Origin: Acidobacteriota bacterium
GTDB taxonomy: Bacteria; Actinomycetota; Acidimicrobiia; Acidimicrobiales; RAAP-2
Direction: 5' to 3'
Assembly: GCA_028873575.1 (NCBI GenBank)
Contig: JAGWHY010000016.1
Coordinates: 1-32,329, forward strand
DNA length: 32,329 bases
A program made the translations under genes and the position numbers. Numbering within the stretch: position 1 is the stretch's first letter; the number at the start of each line of letters is the position of its first letter. This document shows, in pieces, positions 8,255 to 18,422 of the stretch. The notes beneath the pieces are model-generated. The model had not been told where the DNA came from. It did not search any database and saw only the letters and a list, made by a program, of their open reading frames with translations.

Positions 8255-11091
8255 CAGTGACGGCTTGACGCGGCGAGTACCTCTCTCAACACCGTGCCGG
8301 TCGCCGTGTCGAGTTTGGCGATCTGCTCGGGCGTGCCCTCGCCCACCAGGCGTCCTCCGCGTCGTCCGCCCTCGGGGCCAAGATCGAGAATCCAGTCAGC
8401 AGTCTTCACCACGTCAAGATTGTGCTCGATGACCAGTACCGTGTTGCCTTGATCGACCAAGCGGTGCAGCACTTCGAGCAAGCGCGCCACGTCCTCAAAG
8501 TGCAGACCCGTGGTCGGTTCGTCGAGTACGTAAAACGTGTGACCGGTGGGGCGTCGAGCGAGTTCGGTGGCGAGTTTGACGCGCTGCGCCTCGCCTCCCG
8601 AAAGCGTCGGCGCCGGTTGACCCAAGCGCACGTATCCCAATCCGACGTCGGCGAGACTTTGCACGTGTCGCAGGATTGACGGCTGTCGCTCAAAGAACGT
8701 AAGAGCCTCGTTGACCGGCATGTTCAACACGTCACTGATCGACTTGCCACGATAGGTAATTTCGAGGGTCTCACGGTTGTAACGAGCTCCGTCGCAGACT
8801 TCGCAGTTCACGTAGACGTCTGGAAGAAAATGCATCTCAATCTTGATAGTTCCGTCGCCCGCGCAGGTTTCGCATCGACCGCCCTTGACGTTGAACGAGA
8901 AACGCCCTTGTTGGTACCCGCGAACTTTGGCCTCTTGGGTCTCCGCGAAAAGTTTGCGAATCTTGTCGAAGACGCCCGTGTAAGTGGCCGGATTCGAGCG
9001 CGGCGTACGGCCAATAGGTTGCTGATCGACCGCGACCACTTTGTCGATATTGCCGACTCCGTTAATACGGTCGTGCGCGAGAACCACGGTTTTGGCTCGA
9101 TTGATCTGACGCTCCAGCGACGCGAGCAGAATGCCGTTGATCAACGTGGACTTCCCTGATCCCGAGACGCCGGTCACCGCGACGAAGGTACCGAGGGGAA
9201 TGTCGACGTCCACGTTCTGGAGATTGTTCGCGCGCGCACCCTTTACCGTAATCGTCTTGCCGTCGCCGAGTCGACGTTGCGCGGGCACCGCGATAGAGCG
9301 TCGGCCCGAAAGATATTGGCCAGTCAGCGACTCGGTATTGGCGAGTAACGACTTGTAGTCGCCGGCGTGCACGACCCGACCGCCGAACTCCCCCGCGCCA
9401 GGTCCAATGTCGACGATGAAGTCAGCGAGACGGATGGTCTCCTCGTCGTGCTCGACGACGATTACCGAGTTGCCCAGATCACGAAGTCGTTCGAGCGTGG
9501 TGATGAGCCGTCGATTGTCGCGTTGGTGCAGGCCAATGGAAGGTTCGTCGAGTACGTAGAGCACCCCGACGAGGTAACTGCCAATCTGGCTCGCCAAGCG
9601 AATCCGTTGTGCTTCTCCGCCCGAAAGTGTTGCCGAGGCTCGACTTAGGGTCAAATAATCGAGCCCTACGTCCATTAGAAAGGTCAAGCGCTCGACGATC
9701 TCCTTTACTACCTGACGCGCGATCGATTCTTCTCGCTTGGTGAGCTTGAGGTTCGTGAAAAACGCGATGGTTTCGTCAATGGTCATTGCGGAAATCTCGG
9801 CCAAGTCGCGACCGTGTACCTTCACCGCCAGCACCTCGGGACGAAGTCGCCGACCCTGGCAGACCGTGCATTCGACCTCTCGCATGAACTGTTCGGCCTG
9901 TTCGCGCGACCAGTCGCCGTCGGCCTCGTTACGCTTGCGCTCTAACCACTCCACGATGCCGTTGTACGACGTCTCGTAGGTGCGCACGCGCCCGTAGCGG
10001 TTGCGATACTTGACCGGTACCGACTTCTTCTCCACCCCGTGCAGGACGAGTTTGCGATCCTTCGCGCGCAATTTGTTCCAGGGCGTGTCGACGCTGAATC
10101 CACCCATGTCCGCGATGCCACCAATGAGACGCTCAAAGTACTTAAAGCGCGCACCACTCCAGGGCGCGAGTGCACCTTCGCCTAACGCGAGCGTGGGATC
10201 GGGTACCACGAGTTCCGGGTCGACCTCAAAACGCGTACCGAGCCCGGTGCAGGTCGGACAGGCGCCGTAGGGTGAGTTAAACGAGAAGTCGCGTGGCGCG
10301 AGTTCGCTGAAGGACAACCCGCAGTCGGTACAGGCCATCTTTTCGGAGAACTTGACCTCCTCGTCGGTGTCGAGAAAGTGGAAGACCACCGTACCCTTCG
10401 TGAGCTTGAGCGCCGCCTCAATCGACTCCGTGAGCCGCTGACGGTTTGACGATCGCACCGTGAGCCGATCAAGAACGACGTCGATGGAGTGTTGCTCGTA
10501 ACGAGCAAGATTCAGATCGTCACGTTGCGCCAGCTCAATCACCGTTCCGTCGACGCGGGCGCGAGAGAAGCCCTGTCCCACGAGTTCATTTAGCAGCGTT
10601 GAGTACTCGCCCTTTCGACCGTCGACGACCGTCGCGAGCACCATAAATCGTTCGCCGTCCTTACGCGTCAGAACCTGATCGACAATCTGCTGGGGTGTTT
10701 GACGCGAGACCGCTTTACCGCACTTTGGGCAGTGTTGCACCCCAACGCGCGCGAAGAGCAGTCGAAGGTAGTCGTGAACTTCGGTGATCGTGCCAACCGT
10801 GGAGCGAGGATTGCGTGACGCCGTCTTTTGATCAATCGAGATCGCCGGTGAAAGGCCCTCAATGAAGTCAACGTCGGGCTTGTCCATCTGTCCCAAAAAC
10901 TGACGGGCGTAGGCCGAAAGGCTTTCTACGTAACGGCGCTGACCCTCGGCGTAGATCGTGTCGAACGCGAGCGACGATTTGCCCGAACCCGAAAGGCCGG
11001 TAAAGACGACTAACTGGTCGCGGGGTATCTCGACGGAGAGGTTCTTCAGGTTGTGAACTCGTGCGCCCTGCACGCGAATCGACGTTGACAT
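8254..11091 (-). CDS. uvrA: UvrABC excinuclease subunit A
   Basis: The DNA-damage-sensing ABC ATPase of nucleotide-excision repair, 945 residues (normal). Two ATPase halves each show a Walker A (GLSGSGKSS near the N-terminus, GVSGSGKST in the second half), LSGGEAQR signatures, and Walker B followed by DEPSIGLH or DEPTTGLH. Zinc sites appear as CPKCG, CTDCG/CPTC and CETC/CEVC pairs. The ATG at 11091 lies 16 nt after the uvrB stop with only a weak ribosome-binding site. It forms a coaE-uvrB-uvrA-uvrC repair block. Confidence 0.97.
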   Translation of the reverse strand: MSTSIRVQGARVHNLKNLSVEIPRDQLVVFTGLSGSGKSSLAFDTIYAEGQRRYVESLSAYARQFLGQMDKPDVDFIEGLSPAISIDQKTASRNPRSTVGTITEVHDYLRLLFARVGVQHCPKCGKAVSRQTPQQIVDQVLTRKDGERFMVLATVVDGRKGEYSTLLNELVGQGFSRARVDGTVIELAQRDDLNLARYEQHSIDVVLDRLTVRSSNRQRLTESIEAALKLTKGTVVFHFLDTDEEVKFSEKMACTDCGLSFSELAPRDFSFNSPYGACPTCTGLGTRFEVDPELVVPDPTLALGEGALAPWSGARFKYFERLIGGIADMGGFSVDTPWNKLRAKDRKLVLHGVEKKSVPVKYRNRYGRVRTYETSYNGIVEWLERKRNEADGDWSREQAEQFMREVECTVCQGRRLRPEVLAVKVHGRDLAEISAMTIDETIAFFTNLKLTKREESIARQVVKEIVERLTFLMDVGLDYLTLSRASATLSGGEAQRIRLASQIGSYLVGVLYVLDEPSIGLHQRDNRRLITTLERLRDLGNSVIVVEHDEETIRLADFIVDIGPGAGEFGGRVVHAGDYKSLLANTESLTGQYLSGRRSIAVPAQRRLGDGKTITVKGARANNLQNVDVDIPLGTFVAVTGVSGSGKSTLINGILLASLERQINRAKTVVLAHDRINGVGNIDKVVAVDQQPIGRTPRSNPATYTGVFDKIRKLFAETQEAKVRGYQQGRFSFNVKGGRCETCAGDGTIKIEMHFLPDVYVNCEVCDGARYNRETLEITYRGKSISDVLNMPVNEALTFFERQPSILRHVQSLADVGLGYVRLGQPAPTLSGGEAQRVKLATELARRPTGHTFYVLDEPTTGLHFEDVARLLEVLHRLVDQGNTVLVIEHNLDVVKTADWILDLGPEGGRRGGRLVGEGTPEQIAKLDTATGTVLREVLAASSRH

Positions 11092-11107
11092 AGGGGAAAT
11101 CTACCGG

Positions 11108-13123
11108 TTAGTCCAGGGAAACCGGCTCGACGCTCCCGTCGAGGGCGTGTTGCTGCAAGGTGTGTAAAAGATCACGTAGCGCCGCCGCCTCTTCGAAGCG
11201 AAGATCGTCCGCGGCGAGCAGCATGGCCTTTTCCACGCGCGCGATCTCTTGGCTGAGGTCGTCGGGCCAAACCCCCTCGAGGGACGCCACGCCGTGCACC
11301 TTGTCGTGGGGCACCGGCACCGACTCGCTGCGTAACCGGCCCAAAATGTCGGCGACATTCTTCATCACGGTTTTTGGTTCGATGCCGTGTTCGGTGTTGT
11401 AAGCAATCTGGGCGCGCCGACGGCGTTCCGTCAACGAGAGCGCCTGGCGCATCGAGTCGGTAACCCGGTCGGCGTAGAGAACGGCCAGACCGTTCGAGTT
11501 GCGCGCCGCTCGACCAATGGTCTGGATGAGCGCACTACGTGAACGGAGAAATCCTTCTTTGTCCGCGTCGAGAATCGCGACCAGGGACACCTCCGGAAGG
11601 TCCAATCCCTCGCGCAACAAGTTGATTCCTACGAGGACGTCGAACTCGCCGAGGCGTAGCGACCGGAGAATTTCAATGCGTTGGATGGTGTCGATGTCGC
11701 TGTGCAAGTACTGCACCCGATAGCCAGCCTTGGTCAAGAACGTCGTGAGGTCCTCGGCCATCTTCTTCGTCAGCGTCGTGATTAACGCGCGTTCGCCACG
11801 CGCGATCACCACGTCGAGGCGGCCTCGAAGATCCTCAATTTGATCCTTGGTGGGCACCACCAACACTTCGGGATCGAGAAGACCAGTGGGGCGAATGACC
11901 TGTTCGACGACCTGATCGGAGTGTTCCTCTTCGTACGGTCCGGGCGTCGCGGACACGAACACTATCTGGGGCACGAGATCGATGAACTCCTCAAAGTTCA
12001 AAGGTCGATTGTCGAGCGCACTCGGCAGACGGAAACCGTGTTCGACGAGGGTCTCTTTACGTGACTTGTCACCCGCGAACTGCCCACGTACCTGTGGCAC
12101 GGCGACGTGAGACTCGTCGATGACCACCAGAAAGTCGCTCGGGAAATAGTCGAGCAACGTGAAAGGGCGTTCACCACGCGAGCGCCCGTCAAGGTGCGCG
12201 GAGTAGTTCTCAATACCCGCACAGATTCCCGTCTGCTCGAGCATCTCGAGGTCGTGCTCCGTACGCGAGCGCAGTCGCTGCGCCTCGAGCAGTTTTCCTT
12301 GCGCCTGAAAGGCTGCCAACTGCACCTGCAACTCCTCTTCGATAGATCGACAGGCTCGTTGGAGAGTCTCGGCGCTGGTGGCGTAGTGCGACGCGGCGAA
12401 CAACGTCACTTCGTGGACCTTGCCACGGCTTTCCTGCGTCAGCGGATTGAAGAAAGAGATCTCTTCGATCTCGTCACCGAAAAACGAGACGCGAACGGCT
12501 TCGTTGCTGTACGCGGGCTGGATTTCAAGCGTGTCGCCCTTCATGCGAAAACTGCCTCGTTCGAGCACCAGTTCGTTGCGGTTGTACTGCATCTCCACGA
12601 GTCGTCGCAGGAGCCAGCGATTGTCAATCGTTAAGCCCACTTCGAGTGGCAACATGCGCTCGCGGTACTCGAGTGGCGAGCCCAGACCGTAGATGCACGA
12701 CACCGACGCGACGACGACGGTGTCGCGATGGGTCAAGAGTGACGACGTCGCGGCGTGGCGAAGTCGGTCAATTTCTTCGTTGACTGAACTGTCCTTTTCG
12801 ATGTAGGTGTCCGTACGAGGGATGTACGCCTCTGGCTGGTAGTAGTCGTAGTACGAGACGAAGAACTCCACCCGATTACTGGGTAACATGTCGCGCAACT
12901 CCGAGGCCAGTTGCGCCGCGAGAGACTTGTTAGGTTCGAGAATCAGCGTTGGTCGTTGCACGCGTTCAATCAGCCACGCGATGGTGGCGGTCTTTCCACT
13001 ACCGGTGATTCCCTCCAGCGTCTGGTACCGCAGCCCGTCGTCGACGCCCCGGGCGAGGGCCGCGATGGCGGCTGGTTGATCGCCCGCGGGTGAGAACGGC
13101 GATTCGACCTTAAAGAGAGTCAC
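11108..13123 (-). CDS. uvrB: UvrABC excinuclease subunit B
   Basis: The damage-verifying helicase-like subunit, 671 residues. It has Walker A EGITGSGKT (about 38-45), the Tyr-rich beta-hairpin SYYDYYQPEAYIP (about 90-105) that grips DNA, DESH in the Walker B position, helicase motif VI-like 'QTIGRAARN', and a C-terminal UVR motif (FEEAAALRDLL) that recruits UvrC. The GTG start overlaps the coaE stop as GTGA. Neighbours uvrA and uvrC complete the excinuclease. Confidence 0.97.
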   Translation of the reverse strand: MTLFKVESPFSPAGDQPAAIAALARGVDDGLRYQTLEGITGSGKTATIAWLIERVQRPTLILEPNKSLAAQLASELRDMLPSNRVEFFVSYYDYYQPEAYIPRTDTYIEKDSSVNEEIDRLRHAATSSLLTHRDTVVVASVSCIYGLGSPLEYRERMLPLEVGLTIDNRWLLRRLVEMQYNRNELVLERGSFRMKGDTLEIQPAYSNEAVRVSFFGDEIEEISFFNPLTQESRGKVHEVTLFAASHYATSAETLQRACRSIEEELQVQLAAFQAQGKLLEAQRLRSRTEHDLEMLEQTGICAGIENYSAHLDGRSRGERPFTLLDYFPSDFLVVIDESHVAVPQVRGQFAGDKSRKETLVEHGFRLPSALDNRPLNFEEFIDLVPQIVFVSATPGPYEEEHSDQVVEQVIRPTGLLDPEVLVVPTKDQIEDLRGRLDVVIARGERALITTLTKKMAEDLTTFLTKAGYRVQYLHSDIDTIQRIEILRSLRLGEFDVLVGINLLREGLDLPEVSLVAILDADKEGFLRSRSALIQTIGRAARNSNGLAVLYADRVTDSMRQALSLTERRRRAQIAYNTEHGIEPKTVMKNVADILGRLRSESVPVPHDKVHGVASLEGVWPDDLSQEIARVEKAMLLAADDLRFEEAAALRDLLHTLQQHALDGSVEPVSLD

Positions 13124-13710
13124 GCGAGTCCCCGTTGCGCCAGCAGCGCGTCAACCTGCGCCAAGAGTTCATCCACCGTCCCGTTATTCCACAGCGTCAC
13201 GTCGGCCAACGCCGCTCGTCGTTCGTTGGGTATTTGCACGCTTAGCCGCGCCGTCGCGTCCTCGACACTCATACGACGCATCGTGGTCAAGCGTTCCAGG
13301 GCGATCGCGGGATCGCTCAAAACTGCCCACACCTGATCGAGGCCGAGCAGCCCACGGTGTTCCGTCCGAAAGAGTGGCAGCGCGACGAAGCCCGCCTTGC
13401 CGTGGGCCTCACGCAATCGACGACTTAACTCCAAGCCAATTGGGCCGTGAGTAATCGCGTTCAATCGTCGCAGCGCACTGGCGTCGTGAAAGACCACGTC
13501 CGCCAGGAAAGCCCGGTCAATCGTGAGATCGTCGGTCAGGACTGCCGCGCCGAAGGCGTCGACGAGCGCTCGGTAGGCGCCTTGGCCCGGTTCAACCACG
13601 TCTCGCGCGACGTCATCGGCGTCCAGCACGAAGTAGCCCCGCGACGCCAAGTACGAAGAGACGGTGCTCTTGCCCGCTCCGATTCCGCCCGCGAGGGCAA
13701 TTCTCTGCAC
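13120..13710 (-). CDS. coaE: Dephospho-CoA kinase
   Basis: Catalyses the last step of coenzyme A synthesis, phosphorylating dephospho-CoA. The 196-residue product has the P-loop GGIGAGKST (8-16), the DADDVARDVV segment and the lid-region RRLREAHG. Actinobacterial forms that carry an extra C-terminal GrpB-like domain are longer; this one is the short type. The GTG start at 13710 has no good Shine-Dalgarno but a TAGCGT box 6 nt upstream, compatible with a leaderless mRNA. It is the first gene of the minus-strand run and is divergent from the transporter operon. Confidence 0.93.
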   Translation of the reverse strand: MQRIALAGGIGAGKSTVSSYLASRGYFVLDADDVARDVVEPGQGAYRALVDAFGAAVLTDDLTIDRAFLADVVFHDASALRRLNAITHGPIGLELSRRLREAHGKAGFVALPLFRTEHRGLLGLDQVWAVLSDPAIALERLTTMRRMSVEDATARLSVQIPNERRAALADVTLWNNGTVDELLAQVDALLAQRGLA

Positions 13711-13722
13711 GTTTCCACGCTA
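13711..13722 (-). promoter_or_regulatory. Candidate -10 box giving a leaderless coaE mRNA
   Basis: On the minus strand TAGCGT (13722-13717) fits the actinobacterial TANNNT -10 pattern and is followed by 6 nt and the GTG of coaE, so transcription could begin at the start codon. No convincing -35 was seen. The same spacing recurs at several first genes in the window. Inference only. Confidence 0.4.
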
Positions 13723-13817
13723 CTTGTGACCTGTAACGCGTCGGGCAGAATTGGCCACACGACACGAGTTACCTATCGGGGTTGGCTAGTGTCCTAGGAA
13801 GTCTCGGAGGGGGAACC

Positions 13818-14768
13818 TTGGCGCGTTATCTGATTCGGCGGGTGGTGATGCTGGTTGGCATCGTCTTCGTGATCTCGGTTGGCGCCTTTTACCTCATTCA
13901 TCTGCTTCCGGGTGACCCAGCCGTCGTCATCCTCGGCACCGGGGATAGCCCGCAGAACCGAGCCATCCTTTTCAAGGAGCTGGGACTCAATAAGCCGATT
14001 TGGGATCAGTACTTCATCTGGATGCGCAACATCCTCCACGGCAACTTGGGCACCTCGTTCATTTCGCAGACCTCGGTCGCCGGTACTATTCGCGCGGCCC
14101 TCCCAATCGACCTCGAACTCATCGTCTTGAGCCAAATACTCGCGTTCGCGACCGCTATTCCCGCGGCAATGCGTAGTGCGCGCAAACCGGACGGTCCACT
14201 CGACCGAGTGCTGGGGGCCACGAGTTTCACCCTGCTGTCCATTCCGCCTTTCATCATCATCGTGCTGCTCGTGTTGTTCATCGCCATCAAGCTGCAGATT
14301 CCTCACACCGGCCCGTCGTCGTACGTTTCATTCTCTTCTGACTGGATTGGCAATTTGGAGTCCCTCGCGCTGCCGGCCTTCACGTTGGCTATTGCCAGCT
14401 TCGTCGTCTACTACCGCGTCTTGCGCAGCGACTTGATCGCGACGTTGCAAGAGGAGTTCATTACCTTGGCGCGTTCCAAGGGTTTGAGTTCTCGTCGCAT
14501 AATGTGGCGACACGCCTTTCGACCCTCCTCGGTCGCGCTGCTCGGCACCGCGGGCGTCAATATCGGTGGCCTACTCGCGAGTGGCTTCGTGGTCCAGTAC
14601 CTCTTGGCCATTCCGGGTCTCGGCTACACGCTCATTTCGGCGATCGCGCAGAGTGACTATCTCCTGGTCCAGGGGATTGTTCTCGTCGTCTCGGTGGGCG
14701 TCATCGTGATCAATTTTCTCTTCGACTTCATCATCAATCTCGTCGACCCAAGGATTAGCCGTGAGTGA
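13818..14768 (+). CDS. dppB: Peptide ABC transporter permease, DppB/OppB type
   Basis: A 316-residue inner-membrane permease that with its partner forms the channel for imported peptides. It begins ARYLIRRVVMLVGIVFVI (first helix), then HLLPGDPAV, the periplasmic segment with 'LGTSF', and an EAA-type loop 'EEFITLARSKGLSSRRIMWRHA' region that docks on the ATPases. Later helices contain GYTLISAIAQSDYLLVQG. I chose the TTG at 13818 because GGAGGGGG lies just upstream and the protein then starts like other DppB proteins; an earlier TTG at 13782 is open but lacks this. Substrate class is inferred from the family. Confidence 0.9.
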   Translation: MARYLIRRVVMLVGIVFVISVGAFYLIHLLPGDPAVVILGTGDSPQNRAILFKELGLNKPIWDQYFIWMRNILHGNLGTSFISQTSVAGTIRAALPIDLELIVLSQILAFATAIPAAMRSARKPDGPLDRVLGATSFTLLSIPPFIIIVLLVLFIAIKLQIPHTGPSSYVSFSSDWIGNLESLALPAFTLAIASFVVYYRVLRSDLIATLQEEFITLARSKGLSSRRIMWRHAFRPSSVALLGTAGVNIGGLLASGFVVQYLLAIPGLGYTLISAIAQSDYLLVQGIVLVVSVGVIVINFLFDFIINLVDPRISRE

Positions 14769-15627
14769 CCAACTCGAAGAACTGACACTCATCAATCGCC
14801 CAGAGAAAAGTCGCCCACTCGGGCTACTGTTCTGGATCTGCGTTGGTTGGGTCGGACTCAACATTTTCGGCGCGATCTTCGCCAATCTTTTGCCCCTCCC
14901 CGACCCGCTCTTCCAGAACTACTCCGCCATCAACGTCGGACCAGGTATCCATCACTTGCTCGGCACCGACGACCTCGGCCGCGATATCTTCTCGCGGATC
15001 GTCTTTGGCTCGCGCGTGTCTCTGGCCGTCGGCGCGGGGGCGATGCTGATTGGCTTCGGTCTCGGGGCGCCTCTTGGAATGTTGGCGGCCTATCGACGCG
15101 GCCGCTTTGACGCGATCTTCACGACCTTCATGTACGTACTGTTGGCCTTTCCGGCCATCATCGCCACGATCGCGGTCCTCTCTTTTTGGACGCCTCGGGC
15201 GTTGGTCAAAATCATCGTCGTGATTGGCTTGGCGTCGGTGCCACTGGTCTACCGTGTTATTCGAACGGCCACCATGGGCATCGCGACCAAGGATTACGTC
15301 GTCGCGGCGAGGATTCAAGGCGCCACTGACACGCGAATTCTCTTTAAGGAGCTACTGCCGAACGTGGCGCCCATCGGCGTCTCGTTTCTCTTAATCGGCA
15401 TCGCGACGGTCATCACGCTCGAGGGGGCTTTGGCCTTTTTGGGTCTGTCGGTCAATCCGCCCACGCCCTCGTGGGGCAACATGATTAACGAAAGTCGAAC
15501 CGTGCTCGCCCAAAACCCTTGGTTGGTCATCTTTCCTTCGTTGGCGCTATGCCTGTTCCTGCTCTGCTTGAACTTCATTGGCGACCGCCTACGTAGTCAC
15601 TTCGACGTCACGGAGGTGAAACTGTGA
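14761..15627 (+). CDS. dppC: Peptide ABC transporter permease, DppC/OppC type
   Basis: The second membrane subunit, 288 residues. It shows an N-terminal helix (LGLLFWICVGWVGLNIFG), the DppC signature GTDDLGRDIFSRIVFGSRVSL-like segment at about 78-95, five further hydrophobic helices, and an EAA loop in 'VVAARIQGATDTRILFKELL'. The GTG start overlaps the dppB end by 8 nt, with AAGGAT upstream. Its own stop overlaps the next GTG by 4 nt, so the four transporter genes form one coupled operon. Confidence 0.92.
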   Translation: MSDQLEELTLINRPEKSRPLGLLFWICVGWVGLNIFGAIFANLLPLPDPLFQNYSAINVGPGIHHLLGTDDLGRDIFSRIVFGSRVSLAVGAGAMLIGFGLGAPLGMLAAYRRGRFDAIFTTFMYVLLAFPAIIATIAVLSFWTPRALVKIIVVIGLASVPLVYRVIRTATMGIATKDYVVAARIQGATDTRILFKELLPNVAPIGVSFLLIGIATVITLEGALAFLGLSVNPPTPSWGNMINESRTVLAQNPWLVIFPSLALCLFLLCLNFIGDRLRSHFDVTEVKL

Positions 15628-16616
15628 GCGACCGCCTCCTCGAGGTGCGCGACCTCGCCACCACCTTCGCCACGGCCGGCGGACCTCTCCCGGCCGTCGG
15701 CGGTGTTTCCTTCGATCTCAATCAGAACGAGACGCTCGGCATCGTGGGCGAATCGGGGTCCGGTAAAACCGTGCTCTCACGCACGATTATGGGGCTCCAG
15801 CCCCGTACCAACGTGACGGTGAGCGGCTCGGCTCGTTTGAACGGTTTCGAAGTCGTGGGCGCCAGCGAGGAAGCCAAGCGCGGCATCTGGGGCACCGAAG
15901 TCGCGATGGTCTTCCAGGACCCGATGACCTCACTCAATCCGGTAATGCGTATCGGCAAACAGATTGACGAGGTGCTGCGTGTCCGCTTAGGCATGGACAA
16001 GGCCGCGGCGAAGGCGCGCGCCATTGAACTCCTCGAACTGGTCGGGATTCCGTCGCCGGTCGAGCGCTATCGGGCCTACCCCGGTCAACTGTCGGGCGGC
16101 ATGCGCCAGCGCGTCGTTATCGCGATCGCGCTGGCCTGTTCACCCAAACTCTTGATGGCCGACGAGCCCACGACCGGCCTTGACGTCACGATCCAGGCGC
16201 AGATCTTGAACCTGCTGGATCGTCTCAAGTCCCAACTGCAGATGTCGGTGATCCTCGTGACCCACGACCTCGGGGTCGTGGCGACCAGGACGTCGCGCAT
16301 CATCGTGATGTACGCCGGCCGGGTAGTGGAGACGGGTTCCACCCGCGACGTGTTCCAAAATCACCGCATGCCCTACACACGCGCACTCTTGGAGAGTTCA
16401 CCCAAGGTGGCCAGTCACTCCCACACGCGACTGCAGGCCATTCCCGGTCGTCCGCCCAACTTGATGAAGTTGACCGCCGGCTGCGCCTTCGCGCCGCGTT
16501 GTGCGTACGCCACCGAACGGTGCCACCGCGAACGCCCCGAACTAACTGCCGCCGAGGGGCCAGGACACGCCTTCGCGTGCTGGAACCCCCTCCCCACGAC
16601 CCGAGGAGCCTCGTGA
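15624..16616 (+). CDS. dppD: Peptide ABC transporter ATP-binding protein, DppD/OppD type
   Basis: A cytoplasmic ATPase of 330 residues powering import. Walker A is GESGSGKTV (about 42-50), the Q-loop is in [15 protein letters not shown], the signature is LSGGMRQRV, Walker B runs into [10 protein letters not shown], and the switch His is in LVTHDLGVV. The C-terminal OppD/F extension has the Cys pattern GCAFAPRC ... C ... CW, which in related proteins can hold an Fe-S cluster. The GTG has an excellent GGAGGTG upstream and overlaps the dppC stop (GTGA). Confidence 0.94.
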   Translation: MSDRLLEVRDLATTFATAGGPLPAVGGVSFDLNQNETLGIVGESGSGKTVLSRTIMGLQPRTNVTVSGSARLNGFEVVGASEEAKRGIWGTEVAMVFQDPMTSLNPVMRIGKQIDEVLRVRLGMDKAAAKARAIELLELVGIPSPVERYRAYPGQLSGGMRQRVVIAIALACSPKLLMADEPTTGLDVTIQAQILNLLDRLKSQLQMSVILVTHDLGVVATRTSRIIVMYAGRVVETGSTRDVFQNHRMPYTRALLESSPKVASHSHTRLQAIPGRPPNLMKLTAGCAFAPRCAYATERCHRERPELTAAEGPGHAFACWNPLPTTRGAS

Positions 16617-17590
16617 GCGATCCCCGCACGCCTCTACTGAAGGTGCGCGACCTCAGCGTCACCTTTGGCACCAAGCGCCATCCGGTCTCGGCCGTGGCCG
16701 GCATCAGCTTCGACGTCTACGAGGGCGAGACCCTCGGATTAGTGGGCGAGTCGGGATGCGGCAAGTCGACGACCGGTAAAGCAATCATGCGCATCGTTGA
16801 GCCCACCGGCGGTACCGTCGAGCTCGAAGGGCGCGACATCACCACCGAAAAGGGACGCGCCTTGCGCCAACTGCGCACGCGTTTACAGATGATCTTTCAA
16901 GACCCTATTAGTTCACTCAATCCCCGCCGTCGGGTGAAAGACATCGTCGCGGAGCCCCTCGACTGCTGGAAGTCGGTGACTGGCGACGAACGCGAGCGTC
17001 TCGTGCAGGACCTCTTAAGCAAAGTAGGAATTGATCCGCTGGTGTACGGCAATCGCTACGCGCGCCAATTCTCTGGTGGTCAGTGTCAGCGCATCTCCAT
17101 CGCACGCTCGTTGGCGATGCGGCCGAAGTTGCTCATCTGCGACGAAATGGTCTCGGCGCTCGACGTCTCGGTCCAGGCCCAGATCTTGAACCTGCTCGAA
17201 GACCTCAAGAACGAGTACGGACTTACTCTGTTATTCATCGCCCACGACTTAGCGGTGGTGAAGAACGTGAGTGACCGCGTGGCCGTGATGTACCTCGGCA
17301 AAATTTGCGAAATTGGCCCCTCGGACACACTTTACGAAGACCCAGAACACCCCTACACCAAGTTTCTCCTCGGCGCGGCACTCGAGGCCGACGTCGACTC
17401 ACCGGTTCACGGCGACGTATTGGAGGGAGAACCGCCGAGCCCACTCAATCCTCCGAGTGGCTGTCGTTTTCGAACTCGTTGTCCGAACGCCACCGAAAAA
17501 TGCGCCAGCGAAGAGCCGTTGCTCCAAGAGATCGCGCCAGGCCACCAGGTCGCCTGTCACTACCCGTTGCGTACGCTCGCGCGGCGTTAG
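16613..17590 (+). CDS. dppF: Peptide ABC transporter ATP-binding protein, DppF/OppF type
   Basis: The partner ATPase, 325 residues: Walker A GESGCGKST (45-53), Q-loop in MIFQDPISSLNPR, signature FSGGQCQRIS, and switch region FIAHDLAVVK. Walker B continues as CDEMVSALDVS, with Met where most relatives have Pro after DE. A C-terminal Cys-rich extension is again present (GCRFRTRC ... C ... C). I chose the GTG at 16613, which overlaps the dppD stop and has GAGGAG upstream; a start at 16499 would overlap dppD by over 100 nt. No binding-protein gene follows. Confidence 0.93.
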   Translation: MSDPRTPLLKVRDLSVTFGTKRHPVSAVAGISFDVYEGETLGLVGESGCGKSTTGKAIMRIVEPTGGTVELEGRDITTEKGRALRQLRTRLQMIFQDPISSLNPRRRVKDIVAEPLDCWKSVTGDERERLVQDLLSKVGIDPLVYGNRYARQFSGGQCQRISIARSLAMRPKLLICDEMVSALDVSVQAQILNLLEDLKNEYGLTLLFIAHDLAVVKNVSDRVAVMYLGKICEIGPSDTLYEDPEHPYTKFLLGAALEADVDSPVHGDVLEGEPPSPLNPPSGCRFRTRCPNATEKCASEEPLLQEIAPGHQVACHYPLRTLARR

Positions 17591-17596
17591 CGCCGC
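17581..17596 (+). terminator. Weak hairpin at the end of dppF
   Basis: GCGGCG and CGCCGC pair around a TTAG loop that contains the dppF stop. The stem is only 6 bp and no T-run follows, so termination here is doubtful. The 134 bp from 17591 to 17724 hold no gene; I see only a 10-bp palindrome GAACCGGTTC at 17672-17681. Confidence 0.3.
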
Positions 17597-17724
17597 TTCA
17601 CGTCGGGTCACTACGGTTCAAGGGCAGATAAGTCGCAACGAATCACGGAATGGAACAAGACTTTCGGCGATGAACCGGTTCCGGGGACACGGCGTTCAGG
17701 AGTCTTCAATACCGACTAGCCCAG

Positions 17725-18177
17725 TCAGACTTGATCCGGTCCCTTAACCACTTTGGTGCGCAATCGAACGACAACGTCAGATGCTTGCGACGTGTTAACG
17801 CGCCTCGCCCCAACCCAATCGTCGACCGCGTGCCACGGAACTTCTCGAGGCGTCCCTGGCCACCTAGGCAATAAGTGCACGTGCAGGTGATCAATAGAGT
17901 GACCCACCGTCGCCACGTACACGCGTTCGGCCCCAATTCCCTTCAGCGCATTCGAACAGGTCGCGATAGCGACTCCAATCTCAGATGCTTCCTCTTGCGT
18001 GAGTGCGGCGAAGTCGGCCACGTGCCTCTTGGGCACCACCAAGATATGGCCGGAGTACACGTCCGATCCATCTAACGACGGAACGTGGAACGCGACGGAG
18101 AACGTCCCCGAGCTCACGTAACCGCCCGGCACTGCAACGACTCCGGAGACTTCATCACACACCACGCAAGAGGTCAT
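17725..18177 (-). CDS. HIT-family (histidine triad) nucleotide hydrolase
   Basis: A 150-residue cytoplasmic protein with the histidine triad H97-L-H99-V-H101-LL, the nucleophilic His being the middle one in the family. It also shows the upstream GHILVVPKRH segment and an N-terminal Cys pair (C4, C7) as in zinc-binding HIT proteins. Such enzymes split phosphoramidates or dinucleotides from AMP/GMP; the substrate here cannot be told. The ATG at 18177 has AGGGCGG at a rather long spacing. It lies downstream of the rpsA terminator, so it probably has its own promoter. Confidence 0.88.
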   Translation of the reverse strand: MTSCVVCDEVSGVVAVPGGYVSSGTFSVAFHVPSLDGSDVYSGHILVVPKRHVADFAALTQEEASEIGVAIATCSNALKGIGAERVYVATVGHSIDHLHVHLLPRWPGTPREVPWHAVDDWVGARRVNTSQASDVVVRLRTKVVKGPDQV

Positions 18178-18357
18178 TGCTTAAACCGCCCTAACGACGA
18201 CTGGATTACAAATGCCAGTTGGCGCGGAGCCTATGACACCCCGCGCGACTGCTCAACTACTCACAAGGTACGCCGAGTTCAATAACCGCGCAACGGGCCT
18301 AACTCCCCACCTCGCCAACGCTTCGCAGCAACTCTGTTGGCGCAGGGATCGAGACGA

Positions 18358-18391
18358 AACAATCCCCGGCGCTTCGGCGCCGGGGATTGTT
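18358..18391 (-). terminator. rpsA terminator, perfect 15-bp hairpin
   Basis: A 15-bp perfect inverted repeat (arms 18358-18372 and 18377-18391) with a 4-nt loop lies 31 nt beyond the rpsA stop. On the minus strand the second arm ends in a moderately T-rich stretch (ATTGTTTCGTCT), fitting an intrinsic terminator. A second, weaker inverted repeat CGCCAAC/GTTGGCG (18313-18319, 18336-18342) lies just beyond. The rest of 18178-18357 holds nothing I recognise. Confidence 0.8.
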
Positions 18392-18422
18392 GAGATTTGG
18401 TCTCCGAATAGACGTTGTCGAC

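Noticed and set aside
17672-17681. GAACCGGTTC palindrome as an operator
   Set aside because: Ten-bp palindromes of this composition occur by chance in high-GC DNA and it lies downstream of both neighbouring genes, not in a promoter.
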